From the NCBI GenBank assembly GCA_934569225.1, contig CAKTKC010000016.1, positions 1-64,000 on the forward strand: a DNA stretch of 64,000 bases. Direction: 5' to 3'. This DNA comes from an uncultured Oscillospiraceae bacterium. Its GTDB lineage: Bacteria > Bacillota > Clostridia > Oscillospirales > Oscillospiraceae. The number at the start of each line of letters is the position of its first letter. Within the stretch, counting starts at the first letter, position 1. Position numbers and translations under genes: made by a program. Shown piece by piece: positions 48,387 through 56,126 of this stretch. The notes under the pieces are model-generated. The model worked only from the letters and a program-made list of their open reading frames with translations, made no database searches and had not been told where the DNA came from.

Positions 48387-49430
48387 TTGGTACGCAGCGG
48401 CACCGTTAAAACAATACTCCGTCTTTCTGCCGTGCTGCTGACCGCGGTGCTGGCGCTGGCGCTGGTGCGTCAGACGGCCTTCGCCAAGACCTACGTCATC
48501 ACCGACGGCGACCGGGTCGTGACCTACACCACCTTCGCCACCGACCCCGCTGAGGTGCTGGATCAGGCCGGACTGACCCTGGAGCAATACGATACCTACA
48601 CTACACAGACCGGGGAGGGCGTGGAAGAAATCACCATCTGCCGCTCCCAGCGTGTCACGGTGGATTACCACGGAGAGGAAATGACGGTAACCACCTTTGG
48701 CGAGACAGCAGGGGAGCTGCTGTCCCGGCTGAACCTGGAGCTGGGGGAGTACGACGTACTCTCCCACGCTCCGGAAACCCAGACCAGCGACGGCATGGTT
48801 CTGCGCATAGACAGCGTCATCAAGACCCAGGAAACCTACACCGCCGCCATCCCCCACACCATTACTTACTGCAACGACGCCACCATCCCCGCCGGCATCC
48901 AGGAGGTACTGACTCTGGGCGCGGACGGCGAGCTGCTGTGTACCGCCGACGTGCTCTACGTCAACGGCGAGGAAGCCGAGCGGGTTATTCTCAGCGAAAC
49001 CGTTACAAGAGCGCCCGTGGCGGAGGTCATCGCCGTGGGCACCGGCGCAGAAGCGGAAGCCTCCGACCCCGACGAAATGCCGGTGATCGCCGACGGCTAC
49101 ATCACCCTCCCCACCGGCGAGGTGCTGACCTATTCCGATACCGCTACCATCCGCGCCACGGCCTACACCCACACGGACGCGGGCTGCGACATGACCACCT
49201 ACACCGGCACCACCGTCCACAAGGGTACGGTAGCGGTGGATCCCCGGTACATCCCCTACGGTACCCGGATGTTCATTGTCTCCAATGACGGCGCGTATGT
49301 CTACGGCATTGCCGTGGCCGAGGACTGCGGCGGCGACATCAAAGGTGACCGGATGGATCTGTATTTCCCTACCTTCAACGAGTGCATCCAGTTCGGCCGC
49401 CGGGTGTGTACCATCTATTTTCTGGATTGA
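48387..49430 (+). CDS. YabE-like secreted protein: DUF348 repeats, G5 and 3D domain
   Basis: About 347 residues. Signal peptide or anchor (TILRLSAVLLTAVLALALVRQTAFA), two DUF348 (ubiquitin-like) repeats near 30-150 (VITDGDRVVTYTTFATDPAEVLDQAGLTLEQYD and VTVDYHGEEMTVTTFGETAGELLSRLNLEL), a G5 domain near 155-230 and a C-terminal 3D domain (ATAYTHTDAGCDMTTYTGTTVHKGTVAVDPRYIPYGTRMFI ... DRMDLYF, three Asp residues). The 3D/RpfB-like domain is a lytic transglycosylase-type wall enzyme. TTG 48387 is chosen since GGGAGGG lies 6 bases upstream. Gene order yabE-rsmA is the same as in B. subtilis. Confidence 0.9.
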   Translation: MVRSGTVKTILRLSAVLLTAVLALALVRQTAFAKTYVITDGDRVVTYTTFATDPAEVLDQAGLTLEQYDTYTTQTGEGVEEITICRSQRVTVDYHGEEMTVTTFGETAGELLSRLNLELGEYDVLSHAPETQTSDGMVLRIDSVIKTQETYTAAIPHTITYCNDATIPAGIQEVLTLGADGELLCTADVLYVNGEEAERVILSETVTRAPVAEVIAVGTGAEAEASDPDEMPVIADGYITLPTGEVLTYSDTATIRATAYTHTDAGCDMTTYTGTTVHKGTVAVDPRYIPYGTRMFIVSNDGAYVYGIAVAEDCGGDIKGDRMDLYFPTFNECIQFGRRVCTIYFLD

Positions 49431-49448
49431 TACAAACCAACAATGCCA

Positions 49449-49495
49449 TTGCAAAACCGCCTTTCTTCTGGTATGATAGCCGAAGAAAGGCGGTT
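49449..49495 (+). promoter_or_regulatory. rsmA promoter inside a perfect 14-bp inverted repeat
   Basis: TTGCAA (49449-49454), 17 bases, TATGAT (49472-49477). Arms AACCGCCTTTCTTC (49455-49468) and GAAGAAAGGCGGTT (49482-49495) are exact complements; the -10 box is in the 13-base loop. The right arm includes the rsmA SD (AAAGGCGG), so readthrough RNA from upstream would fold and hide it. Confidence 0.7.
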
Positions 49496-49503
49496 ATTTG
49501 TGT

Positions 49504-50379
49504 ATGATCGATGTATGCGATATTCAGGTGATGAAGCCGATGCTTGCTGCCCACGGCTTCCACTTTTCCAAGGCCAAGGGGCAGAACTTCCTCATTGCCC
49601 CCTGGGTGCCCCAATCCATCGCGGAACAGGCCGGGGTAGATGAAACGGCGGGCGTGCTGGAGATCGGCCCCGGCATCGGCCCGCTGACCCAGCAGCTGTG
49701 TCTCCGCGCCGGGAAGGTCTGCGCGGTGGAGGTGGACGAGCGCCTGAAACCCATTCTGGACGTCACCGTGGGGGAATTTTCCAATCTGGAAATCCTCTGG
49801 GGGGACGCGCTGAAGCAGGATATTCCCGCGCTGGTGAAGGAGAAGTTCGGCGCCCTGCGTCCCATGGCCTGCGCCAACCTTCCCTATTACATCACCTCCC
49901 CCATTCTCACGGCGCTGCTGGAAGCGGAGTGCTTCCAATCCGTCACCGTCATGGTGCAGAAAGAAGTGGCACAGCGCATCGCGGCAAAGCCCGGCACCCC
50001 GGATTACAGTGCGTTCACCGTGTTCTGCCAGTATTACGCCGAGCCGGAGCTGCTGTTCGACGTGCCCGCTCATTGCTTCCTCCCCCAGCCGAAGGTCACC
50101 TCAGCGGTCATTACCCTGCGCACCCGGCAGGCGCGTCCATGGGAGATTTCCGATGAAGCCGTGTTTTTCCGCGCCGTCCGCGCCAGCTTCGCCATGCGGC
50201 GCAAGAAGCTGTCCAACGGTCTTTCCTCCGGCTTCCCGGAGCTGGGAAAGGCAGGTGCGGAAGCGGTGATCGCGGCGGCAGGCTTTGATGCCAACGTGCG
50301 GGGCGAAACTCTGGGCATCCCGGAATTTGCCCGGATCGCCAACGAGATCGTCCGCCGGAAGGAGGAAATGCGGCCATGA
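49504..50379 (+). CDS. rsmA: 16S rRNA (adenine1518/1519-N6)-dimethyltransferase
   Basis: About 291 residues. Rossmann methyltransferase blocks: GQNFLIAPWVPQSIAEQAG, VLEIGPGIGPLTQQL (SAM loop), VCAVEVDERLKPIL, and the catalytic NLPYYITSPILTALLE (NxPY) used by rRNA dimethyladenosine enzymes. It dimethylates two adenines in helix 45 of 16S rRNA. ATG 49504 has AAAGGCGG about 10 bases upstream; a TTG at 49498 is another start. The last codons overlap the following gene by 4 bases (ATGA). Confidence 0.96.
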   Translation: MIDVCDIQVMKPMLAAHGFHFSKAKGQNFLIAPWVPQSIAEQAGVDETAGVLEIGPGIGPLTQQLCLRAGKVCAVEVDERLKPILDVTVGEFSNLEILWGDALKQDIPALVKEKFGALRPMACANLPYYITSPILTALLEAECFQSVTVMVQKEVAQRIAAKPGTPDYSAFTVFCQYYAEPELLFDVPAHCFLPQPKVTSAVITLRTRQARPWEISDEAVFFRAVRASFAMRRKKLSNGLSSGFPELGKAGAEAVIAAAGFDANVRGETLGIPEFARIANEIVRRKEEMRP

Positions 50380-51062
50380 CGGAATTTCTGTTTCTCGATC
50401 TGGATGACACCATTCTGGATTTCCACAAGGCCGAACGCATCGCCCTGAGCAAAACCCTCAGGCAATTCGGCGTGGAGCCTACCGAGGAGGTTTTGTCCCT
50501 GTATCACAAAATCAACCTCTGGCACTGGGAGCAGCTGGAAAAGGGAAAGCTGACCCGGGACGAGGTGCAGGTCGGCCGGTTCGCGGCGCTGTTCCGGAAC
50601 CTGGGTATTTCGGCGGACGCGGTACAGTGTACCCGCAGCTACGAAAAAAATCTCGCTGTCGGGCACTATTTTCTCCCCGGCGCCGAGGAAGCGGTAGCCA
50701 GCCTGAGCCAAAAATACCGTCTGTTTCTCGCCAGCAACGGCACCGCGTCCGTCCAGGCGGGCAGACTGACCAGCGCCAACCTGTACCGCTTTTTTGAAAC
50801 GGTCTTCATCTCCCAGGAGCTGGGCTTCAACAAGCCCGCGAAAGAATTTTTTGACGCCTGCTTTGCCCGTATCCCGGACTTTGACCCCAAAAAAGCCGTC
50901 ATGGTAGGCGACAGCCTGACCTCCGACATTCTGGGCGGAAAAAACGCAGGCATCACCACAGTGTGGGTCAACCCCAACCACCGCCTCCCCTCCTCCGAGA
51001 TCGTTCCCGACTACGAGATCGAATCCCTCGCCCAGCTGGAAGCGCTTCTGGAAACAATGTAA
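50376..51062 (+). CDS. YjjG-family HAD pyrimidine nucleotidase
   Basis: 228 residues with the HAD blocks in order: motif I FLFLDLDDTILDFHKAE, motif II LASNGT, motif III Lys in LGFNKPAKEFFDACFARIP, motif IV VMVGDSLTSDILGGKNAGITTVWVN. The length and NGT-type motif II match the YjjG house-cleaning nucleotidases that dephosphorylate non-canonical pyrimidine mononucleotides. Translationally coupled to rsmA. Confidence 0.9.
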   Translation: MTEFLFLDLDDTILDFHKAERIALSKTLRQFGVEPTEEVLSLYHKINLWHWEQLEKGKLTRDEVQVGRFAALFRNLGISADAVQCTRSYEKNLAVGHYFLPGAEEAVASLSQKYRLFLASNGTASVQAGRLTSANLYRFFETVFISQELGFNKPAKEFFDACFARIPDFDPKKAVMVGDSLTSDILGGKNAGITTVWVNPNHRLPSSEIVPDYEIESLAQLEALLETM

Positions 51063-51065
51063 CGC

Positions 51066-51097
51066 AAAGGGTATGTACCGTCCGGCACATACCCTTT
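51066..51097. terminator. Terminator between convergent YjjG and GntR genes
   Basis: AAAGGGTATGT / ACATACCCTTT with a 10-base loop; CTTGTTTTT follows on the plus strand. Confidence 0.85.
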
Positions 51098-51104
51098 CTT
51101 GTTT

Positions 51105-51824
51105 TTACTGCCTGTGACCCGAAGTGCCCGTGAGCTTGCCCCGGGGGGCGCGGCTGTAGTGGAGCTGCACCCCCACCCGGCTGCCGTCCTGCTGGAGAAA
51201 GATCTGCTCGATCAGCAGCAGCGGCGTTCCCTCCGGACACTCCAGCGCCCGCGCCGATTCTCCCTCCGCCGCGACGGCTGTCACCGTGATCTGGGAATAC
51301 ACCGAAAAAGAGGACAGCTTGGCAAAGGTCAGATCCGGCAGCACGGCGTAGCGGATCTCGCTTTCCACGGACGGATACGCCCGGGCATAGGGGACGTACT
51401 TCACGTCAAATGCCACCGGCTGCCCATCCCTGTCACGGGATATCTGGGAGAATTCAATGACCTTCCGGTTTGCGGGAATGTCCAGCAGCTCCTGCAATCG
51501 CGCGTCCGGCAGAATGCCGTGGATGTCCCGGTATTGCAGCTCCGTCCCTTCCAGTTCTTCGGACAGAGACAGAATCATATCGTTGTGGTTCGGCTGGCTG
51601 ACAAAATAGCCGATCTTGGGGCGGGAGAAAATCAACCCCTCATTTTCCAGCTGCTGCAGCCCCCGGCGCACGGTCTCCCGGCTGGCGCCGAATTCCTGGC
51701 ACAGATGGCTCTCCGAGGGCAGCATGTCTCCGGGGCGGTACTGTCCCGTGAAGATCTGGGTTCGCAGAGACCCATGGACGACGGCATAAACCGGCGTCTG
51801 CTCACTTGGCTGCTTCTTTCGCAT
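51105..51824 (-). CDS. GntR-family regulator, HutC/UTRA subgroup
   Basis: 239 residues. N-terminal winged helix (1-75): YAVVHGSLRTQIFTGQYRPGDMLPSESHLCQEFGASRETVRRGLQQLENEGLIFSRPKIGYFV, the GntR pattern. The C-terminal UTRA domain (about 90-230) has FDVKYVPYARAYPSVESEIRYAVLPDLTF and LLLIEQIFLQQDGSRVGVQLHYSRAP. UTRA domains bind small metabolites. It overlaps the corrinoid-protein gene by 23 bases and probably controls it. Confidence 0.9.
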   Translation of the reverse strand: MRKKQPSEQTPVYAVVHGSLRTQIFTGQYRPGDMLPSESHLCQEFGASRETVRRGLQQLENEGLIFSRPKIGYFVSQPNHNDMILSLSEELEGTELQYRDIHGILPDARLQELLDIPANRKVIEFSQISRDRDGQPVAFDVKYVPYARAYPSVESEIRYAVLPDLTFAKLSSFSVYSQITVTAVAAEGESARALECPEGTPLLLIEQIFLQQDGSRVGVQLHYSRAPRGKLTGTSGHRQ

Positions 51825-52449
51825 CCACTACCTCCTTGCAGAATCGCACGGTTCGGTTGCTGTCGTAAGCCCAGCCGTCGGCCTGGACGTGGTGCATCAG
51901 ATACTCGCTGGTGCACAGGCCGCCGATGAGCACCTTTACCTGATCCCGAAGCCCCGCATCCTTTAACGCCTGAATGGTCTGAACCATGGCCTCCTGTGCA
52001 GTGGTCAGCACGCCGCTGAGCAGCACCACATCCGGGTGATAGTTCCGCACCGCGTGGACGAACCGCTCCGGCTTGACGTCGATGCCTAAGTCCACCACAT
52101 CAAACCGCTCCGCCCGAAGTAGGCTGACAATGATGTCCTTGCCGATGTCGTGGATATCTCCCGCCACCACGCCGATGACCACTTTCCCCACAGGCCGGGG
52201 CGCACCGCCGGAACGCAGAGGCTCCCGCTCGTTCAGGGCGCTGCGGTAGATCATACCGGAGACGATCAGGTCGGCAATGAAATAATCTCCCCGCTCAAAG
52301 CGGGTGCCCACGGCGCTGATGCCGGTGTTCAGGCACTGCTGGATTTCCTCAAAGGAATGCCCCTCCGCCGCCATCTGCCGGACGGTGGCGATCACCAGAT
52401 CTTCATTCAGATCGGCCATCGCCTCAATAAGCTGTCTGTTCAGGTCCAT
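51802..52449 (-). CDS. Corrinoid (B12-binding) methyltransferase subunit
   Basis: 215 residues. Helical cap domain (about 1-85; LIEAMADLNEDLVIATVRQMAAEGHSFEEIQQCLNTG), then B12-binding Rossmann domain with GDIHDIGKDIIVSLLRAERFDVVDLGIDV, whose DxHxxG holds the cobalt-ligating His, and later GGLCTSEYLMH. It is the size of MtbC/MtsB-like corrinoid carriers that shuttle a methyl group between a substrate methyltransferase and an acceptor methyltransferase. Neither methyltransferase is adjacent, so its partners must be elsewhere. ATG 52449 has AAAGGGAA upstream. Confidence 0.9.
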   Translation of the reverse strand: MDLNRQLIEAMADLNEDLVIATVRQMAAEGHSFEEIQQCLNTGISAVGTRFERGDYFIADLIVSGMIYRSALNEREPLRSGGAPRPVGKVVIGVVAGDIHDIGKDIIVSLLRAERFDVVDLGIDVKPERFVHAVRNYHPDVVLLSGVLTTAQEAMVQTIQALKDAGLRDQVKVLIGGLCTSEYLMHHVQADGWAYDSNRTVRFCKEVVDAKEAAK

Positions 52450-52481
52450 GCTGTTCCCTTTCTTTGTGCCGGTTTCGTTGA

Positions 52482-53006
52482 TCATTTCCCAAGGTACGCA
52501 ATGATCGGTTCGATGTACTTTTTATCCGTCCAATCGCACTTATCTTCCCCTGCGGCCATCAGCGCCTTTTCCCATACTTCATAATCAGCGGGGTCTTTCT
52601 TGGAAACGGCCTTTCTGAGTAAATTGCATAATGTTCTGTCCTTGAGCGACATTGCGTCCATATCCCACGCACCGCGGCAATAAAAGACGGGAATGTCGGA
52701 TAATGCGTCCTTCATGTTGTGCTCTCTGAGCTGCCGAACCGCGCTTTCTTCATAAGGCGACGCGCCGCAGCAGAATACGAGGATCCTTTTCCCTGTTAAT
52801 TTGCCGATGTTCCTTTTCAGGAAGGACAAGCCGGCAATGCCGGAGGCATAGATCCCGCCGCCCAGAATGATCGTATCGTACTTCTCAATTTCCTTAATAT
52901 CCGCTTTCTTTGTCTCCATACACGGAAATCCCGTTTCTTCGGCAAGCCAGTCGGCATATTTCTTCGCGGCGCCGTATTTCGATTGATACAGAATTACCCC
53001 ATCCAT
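52482..53006 (-). CDS. Flavodoxin-domain protein (HemG/protoporphyrinogen-oxidase-like)
   Basis: 174 residues. Flavodoxin start GVILYQSKYGAAKKYADWLAEETGF (FMN phosphate loop, SKYGAAK), GGGIYASGIAGLSFLKRN (second FMN loop), FCCGASP, then DIPVFYCRGAWDMDAMSLKDRTLCNLLRKAV, a segment typical of Clostridial flavodoxin family proteins. Distinct from long-chain flavodoxins by the Cys-rich half. It lies 32 bases before the corrinoid protein on the same strand and could deliver electrons for re-reduction of oxidised cobalt; that is inference. ATG 53006 has GGGAGGA upstream. Confidence 0.85.
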   Translation of the reverse strand: MDGVILYQSKYGAAKKYADWLAEETGFPCMETKKADIKEIEKYDTIILGGGIYASGIAGLSFLKRNIGKLTGKRILVFCCGASPYEESAVRQLREHNMKDALSDIPVFYCRGAWDMDAMSLKDRTLCNLLRKAVSKKDPADYEVWEKALMAAGEDKCDWTDKKYIEPIIAYLGK

Positions 53007-53029
53007 AAATGTTCCTCCCAAAATCCTGA

Positions 53030-53059
53030 TTTGACAGTCTGGCGCATTAAACTGTCAAA
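53030..53059. promoter_or_regulatory. Inverted repeat upstream of the flavodoxin gene
   Basis: TTTGACAGT / ACTGTCAAA with a 12-base centre, 24 bases before the flavodoxin start. Probably an operator; the GntR protein encoded two genes later is one candidate. From here to 53260 the region holds no gene, and a small GGCAGC/GCTGCC hairpin (about 53261-53284) may terminate the XRE gene. Confidence 0.55.
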
Positions 53060-53296
53060 TTCTATTATAATTCAATAGTATACAACATTTTCGGACATTT
53101 TGAAACCGGTTTTGCAATAAAAATAATAAAATTTTCACACGCAGGCCGGTAGAAAAAGCGCCCATTCAGCAAAGTAACCATTTCCCGGGGAATGAAATTG
53201 TGGAAAGTGGCGAAAAATCGGGCTTGTTCACAAATATCATCATTTTCCTGCCTATGTAAAGGCAGCTGCCAACCGGCAGCCGCCCTTGTGCGTGAT

Positions 53297-53902
53297 TCAC
53301 CTTTTGGGGAAGAAAAGCATCGTCTTCCCGATCAGCAGCAGGAACGCCACCACGACGGCATAGGCTTCTTTCGTCAGCGCCAGCAGGAAAACGCACAGGA
53401 TCCCCACGCCTATGGAAAACGTGGTGACCGCCCGCTGCCCCTTCTCCGCCTTAACCTCCGTCAGGACGACCTTCACAGCTCCCGCCAGAATCAGCGCAAG
53501 GAAAAGCGCCCAGTAAACGCCCCAGATGGCGGGAGAAATTCCCGTAAAGGACAGCAGATTCACAGAATCCACGTACCCATCCGCCGGATTCGGATAGAGA
53601 GGCAGGAAAATCAGCAGGAGCGCGGACAAATCCACCGCGCCGAACAGCCTGCCGGAAACCCTCCGCATTCTGCTCTCGGCGTCCTTTTCCGCAATGTCCA
53701 TGAGTTTTTCCGCAGACAGCAGGTCGTCAACGGAAACCGAGAAAAACGACGACAGTGCCTTCAAAGAGTCGATGCTGGGGTAGCCCCGGCCGGATTCCCA
53801 TTTGGAGATGGCCGTTCTGGAGACAAACAGCGCCTCCGCCAGCTCCTCCTGGGTCATCCCCCGGGTTTTCCGCAATTGCTGAAGTTTTTCGCCCAATTCC
53901 AT
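53297..53902 (-). CDS. XRE-family regulator with C-terminal membrane domain
   Basis: 201 residues. HTH at 4-60: LGEKLQQLRKTRGMTQEELAEALFVSRTAISKWESGRGYPSIDSLKALSSFFSVSVDDLL, with the WESGRGYP hallmark. Residues ~88-198 make four membrane helices (LSALLLIFLPLYPNPADG; ISPAIWGVYWALFLALILAG; FSIGVGILCVFLLALTK; AYAVVVAFLLLIGKTMLF). A membrane-bound repressor may respond to lipids or envelope state. It follows the PAP2 stop by one base, so the pair is an operon. Confidence 0.88.
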   Translation of the reverse strand: MELGEKLQQLRKTRGMTQEELAEALFVSRTAISKWESGRGYPSIDSLKALSSFFSVSVDDLLSAEKLMDIAEKDAESRMRRVSGRLFGAVDLSALLLIFLPLYPNPADGYVDSVNLLSFTGISPAIWGVYWALFLALILAGAVKVVLTEVKAEKGQRAVTTFSIGVGILCVFLLALTKEAYAVVVAFLLLIGKTMLFFPKR

Positions 53903-53903
53903 C

Positions 53904-54554
53904 CTAAATCACCCTTCTTACCGCCGCGCGATACAGCGCAAACAGTCCCCCGCTCAGAAGCACCGCGCCCACAATGTCCGTGACCCAATGCACACCGGAG
54001 AACGTTCTTCCAACCACCATGAACGTGCTGAAAACCGCCGAAAATCCGCAGATTGCCCGTCTCAGCACCCCGCTTCTGACCCTTCGGCGCACCTGTTCTC
54101 CGAGGGTGGGCATGACGCTCAGCACCAGCAGCGACGTGGAGGACGGGTAAGAGGCTTCCAGTCTCCCCTCGATCAGAATGGGGCGGTAGTTGATGGGAAC
54201 CGTCTCAAAGAACAGGTAGCAGCCGATCACAAGGACGTAATAAACGCCCAGAATCAGAATATCCCGGTCTACCCGCCAAAGGCTTTTGCGCCTCACCAGC
54301 TGGACCAGCCCCAGCCCGCCGAACGCCATGCAGACACCCCCCGGCACCAGCCCCAGCCAGTCCGTAAGCGTATACATCCACATATGCACGCCCGTCCATT
54401 GATGAAACCCCAGATTCCACGCCGCCATGCCAATGCTCGTCCCGCCCGCGCCTACACTCTGCACGTCCACAGTCTGAACCAGCACCGTCCAAATGCCGAA
54501 CGCGCACAGAAAAAGAACGCCTGGCGCAAAGGATGTTTTCCAATTTCTTTTCAT
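53904..54554 (-). CDS. PAP2-family membrane phosphatase
   Basis: 216 residues with about six membrane helices. The three phosphatase blocks are PINYRPILI (KxxxxxxRP-like), ASYPSSTSLLVLSVMP (PSSTS in place of PSGH) and VVGRTFSGVHWVTDIVGAVLLSG (SRxxxxxHxxxD-like with GVHWVTD). The middle block lacks the usual PSGH His, which may change activity. Likely acts on a lipid phosphate or prenyl diphosphate. The XRE membrane regulator follows at once. ATG 54554 has AAGAGG upstream. Confidence 0.85.
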   Translation of the reverse strand: MKRNWKTSFAPGVLFLCAFGIWTVLVQTVDVQSVGAGGTSIGMAAWNLGFHQWTGVHMWMYTLTDWLGLVPGGVCMAFGGLGLVQLVRRKSLWRVDRDILILGVYYVLVIGCYLFFETVPINYRPILIEGRLEASYPSSTSLLVLSVMPTLGEQVRRRVRSGVLRRAICGFSAVFSTFMVVGRTFSGVHWVTDIVGAVLLSGGLFALYRAAVRRVI

Positions 54555-54569
54555 ATGGATACCTCTTGT

Positions 54570-54610
54570 CTGGATTTGCTTTTCAGCTGTCTCAACACTA
54601 GCAAATCCAG
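54570..54610. promoter_or_regulatory. Inverted repeat and direct repeats upstream of the PAP2-XRE operon
   Basis: CTGGATTTGC (54570-54579) and GCAAATCCAG (54601-54610) are exact complements 21 bases apart. Upstream of them GTCACATC occurs twice (about 54634 and 54655) with GTGAC between. Placement fits an operator for the XRE protein. Confidence 0.5.
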
Positions 54611-54687
54611 AAGGTTTTGAAAAGAATTAGGCGGTCACATCCGTGACACGCTTCGTCACATCGGCATTTTGTCCGATTTTTGCGGAA

Positions 54688-56121
54688 TCAGCGCGCCGCG
54701 ATCTCCGCGACCATTTCCTGATAGGCCTCTTCCGTAATTTTGTACTTCTTGCGGATCAGGACATAGGCACACGTCAGCGCCAGAACCGGAATGACCACCA
54801 TGCCGATTCTCAGCAGCAGCGTCTGCTGTGGCTGCACCTGAGATGTGAATGCGTTGGCCTTTTCCAGCGCCTGCGCGCTGGTCATGCCGCCTTTTCCCAC
54901 CTCGATCTCCAGCCCCGAAATGTTCTGACTGACGGTGTAAATGCCGCTGATGATGAGCACCAGCGCGGAAATGCCCTGATTCACCGCGCCCGCCAGCTTG
55001 ACGGAAAAGGAACGGATCGCGGAGATCACGCTGTCATGGCGCTCGCCGAAGCGAAGCTCGTCGTACTCGATGGTATTGTTGAGCATCACGATTACCGCCA
55101 GATTGTATAGCCCCTGGAAGAAGAAAATGATGAATCCGATGGCGTTCAGCAGAACCACGTTTTTGGGCAGCACATAGCCGAAGCCCATCAGCATCCCGTA
55201 GCCCACAATGATGGCCGCCATACAGATCTTCAGGATGGTCATGCGGTGCATCCGGCTGGAAAGGAAGGCGTACAGTGCCTGGGAAAACAGCGTCCCCAGC
55301 CCGTACATCACCGTGAACAGGAAAATCAGATCACCGCTGTCGGCGTAGCCGAACTCAAAATAGAAGAAATTCACACCGAAAATAATCAGCAGTCCGTTCC
55401 CGATATTAAAGAGCAGGGAGGCAATGCCGATGGGCACCAGCTGATCGTTCCGCATGAAAATGGTGAACATTTTCCGAAGCGTCACCTTCTCCGCGTCGTC
55501 CCTGCGGGGCACTTCCCGAACGCCCAGCACAACCAGTGTCTGGAACGCGATAAACGCCAGCGCGACGATCAAGGCCGTCACCCGGTACGCCTGAATCGCG
55601 TTTCCCGCCACCACCGTGGGCACGATCCCCGCCACCGCGAACTGGCCGACGCAGATGAACACGCTCATCAGCGTCACCAGGATGTCCCGCTCCTTGGGGT
55701 CGCTGCTCAGGCTGGGGAGCATCCCCCAGTAGGCAATATCGTTCATGGTGTAGGTCATGCCCCAGAGCAGATAGCCGACAGAGAAAAAGGCGACAAAGCC
55801 CCAACCCTGGGGACGCAGGGTAAAGAGCGCCACGATCACCAGCGCGTTCAGAACCGCGCCGACGATGATCCACGGCTTGAATTTCCCGCTTTTGAAGTGG
55901 GTGTTCTCAATAATAATGCCCATCAGCGCGTCGTTGACTGCATCCCAGATCAGGCAGACGACGATGGCCGCGGAGATCACGCCGAATTGAGCGACGGTCA
56001 GCTTCATGGTGTACTGGACGTAGGTGAGCAGATACATGCTCACCAGGGCGTAGGCGGCGTCCCGCCCCGTCGCGCCGATGCAGTAGCACCACTTTGTTCT
56101 CTTATCCAGGCCGTTTTTCAT
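54688..56121 (-). CDS. GPH-family sugar:cation symporter
   Basis: 477 residues with 12 membrane helices of the glycoside-pentoside-hexuronide type (MelB/UidB-like). Family blocks: VCLIWDAVNDALMGIIIENTHFKSGKFKPWIIVGAVLN (WDAVNDxxxG, then KFKPWI), YTMNDIAYWGMLPSLSSDPKERD and NTIEYDELRFGERHDSVISAIRSFSVKLAGAVNQG. It imports a glycoside with Na+ or H+. The start (AGGGGG about 9 bases before ATG 56121) follows the GH3 stop by 5 bases, so transporter and glycosidase form an operon and the imported sugar is probably a beta-glucoside. Confidence 0.93.
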   Translation of the reverse strand: MKNGLDKRTKWCYCIGATGRDAAYALVSMYLLTYVQYTMKLTVAQFGVISAAIVVCLIWDAVNDALMGIIIENTHFKSGKFKPWIIVGAVLNALVIVALFTLRPQGWGFVAFFSVGYLLWGMTYTMNDIAYWGMLPSLSSDPKERDILVTLMSVFICVGQFAVAGIVPTVVAGNAIQAYRVTALIVALAFIAFQTLVVLGVREVPRRDDAEKVTLRKMFTIFMRNDQLVPIGIASLLFNIGNGLLIIFGVNFFYFEFGYADSGDLIFLFTVMYGLGTLFSQALYAFLSSRMHRMTILKICMAAIIVGYGMLMGFGYVLPKNVVLLNAIGFIIFFFQGLYNLAVIVMLNNTIEYDELRFGERHDSVISAIRSFSVKLAGAVNQGISALVLIISGIYTVSQNISGLEIEVGKGGMTSAQALEKANAFTSQVQPQQTLLLRIGMVVIPVLALTCAYVLIRKKYKITEEAYQEMVAEIAAR

Positions 56122-56126
56122 CCGCG

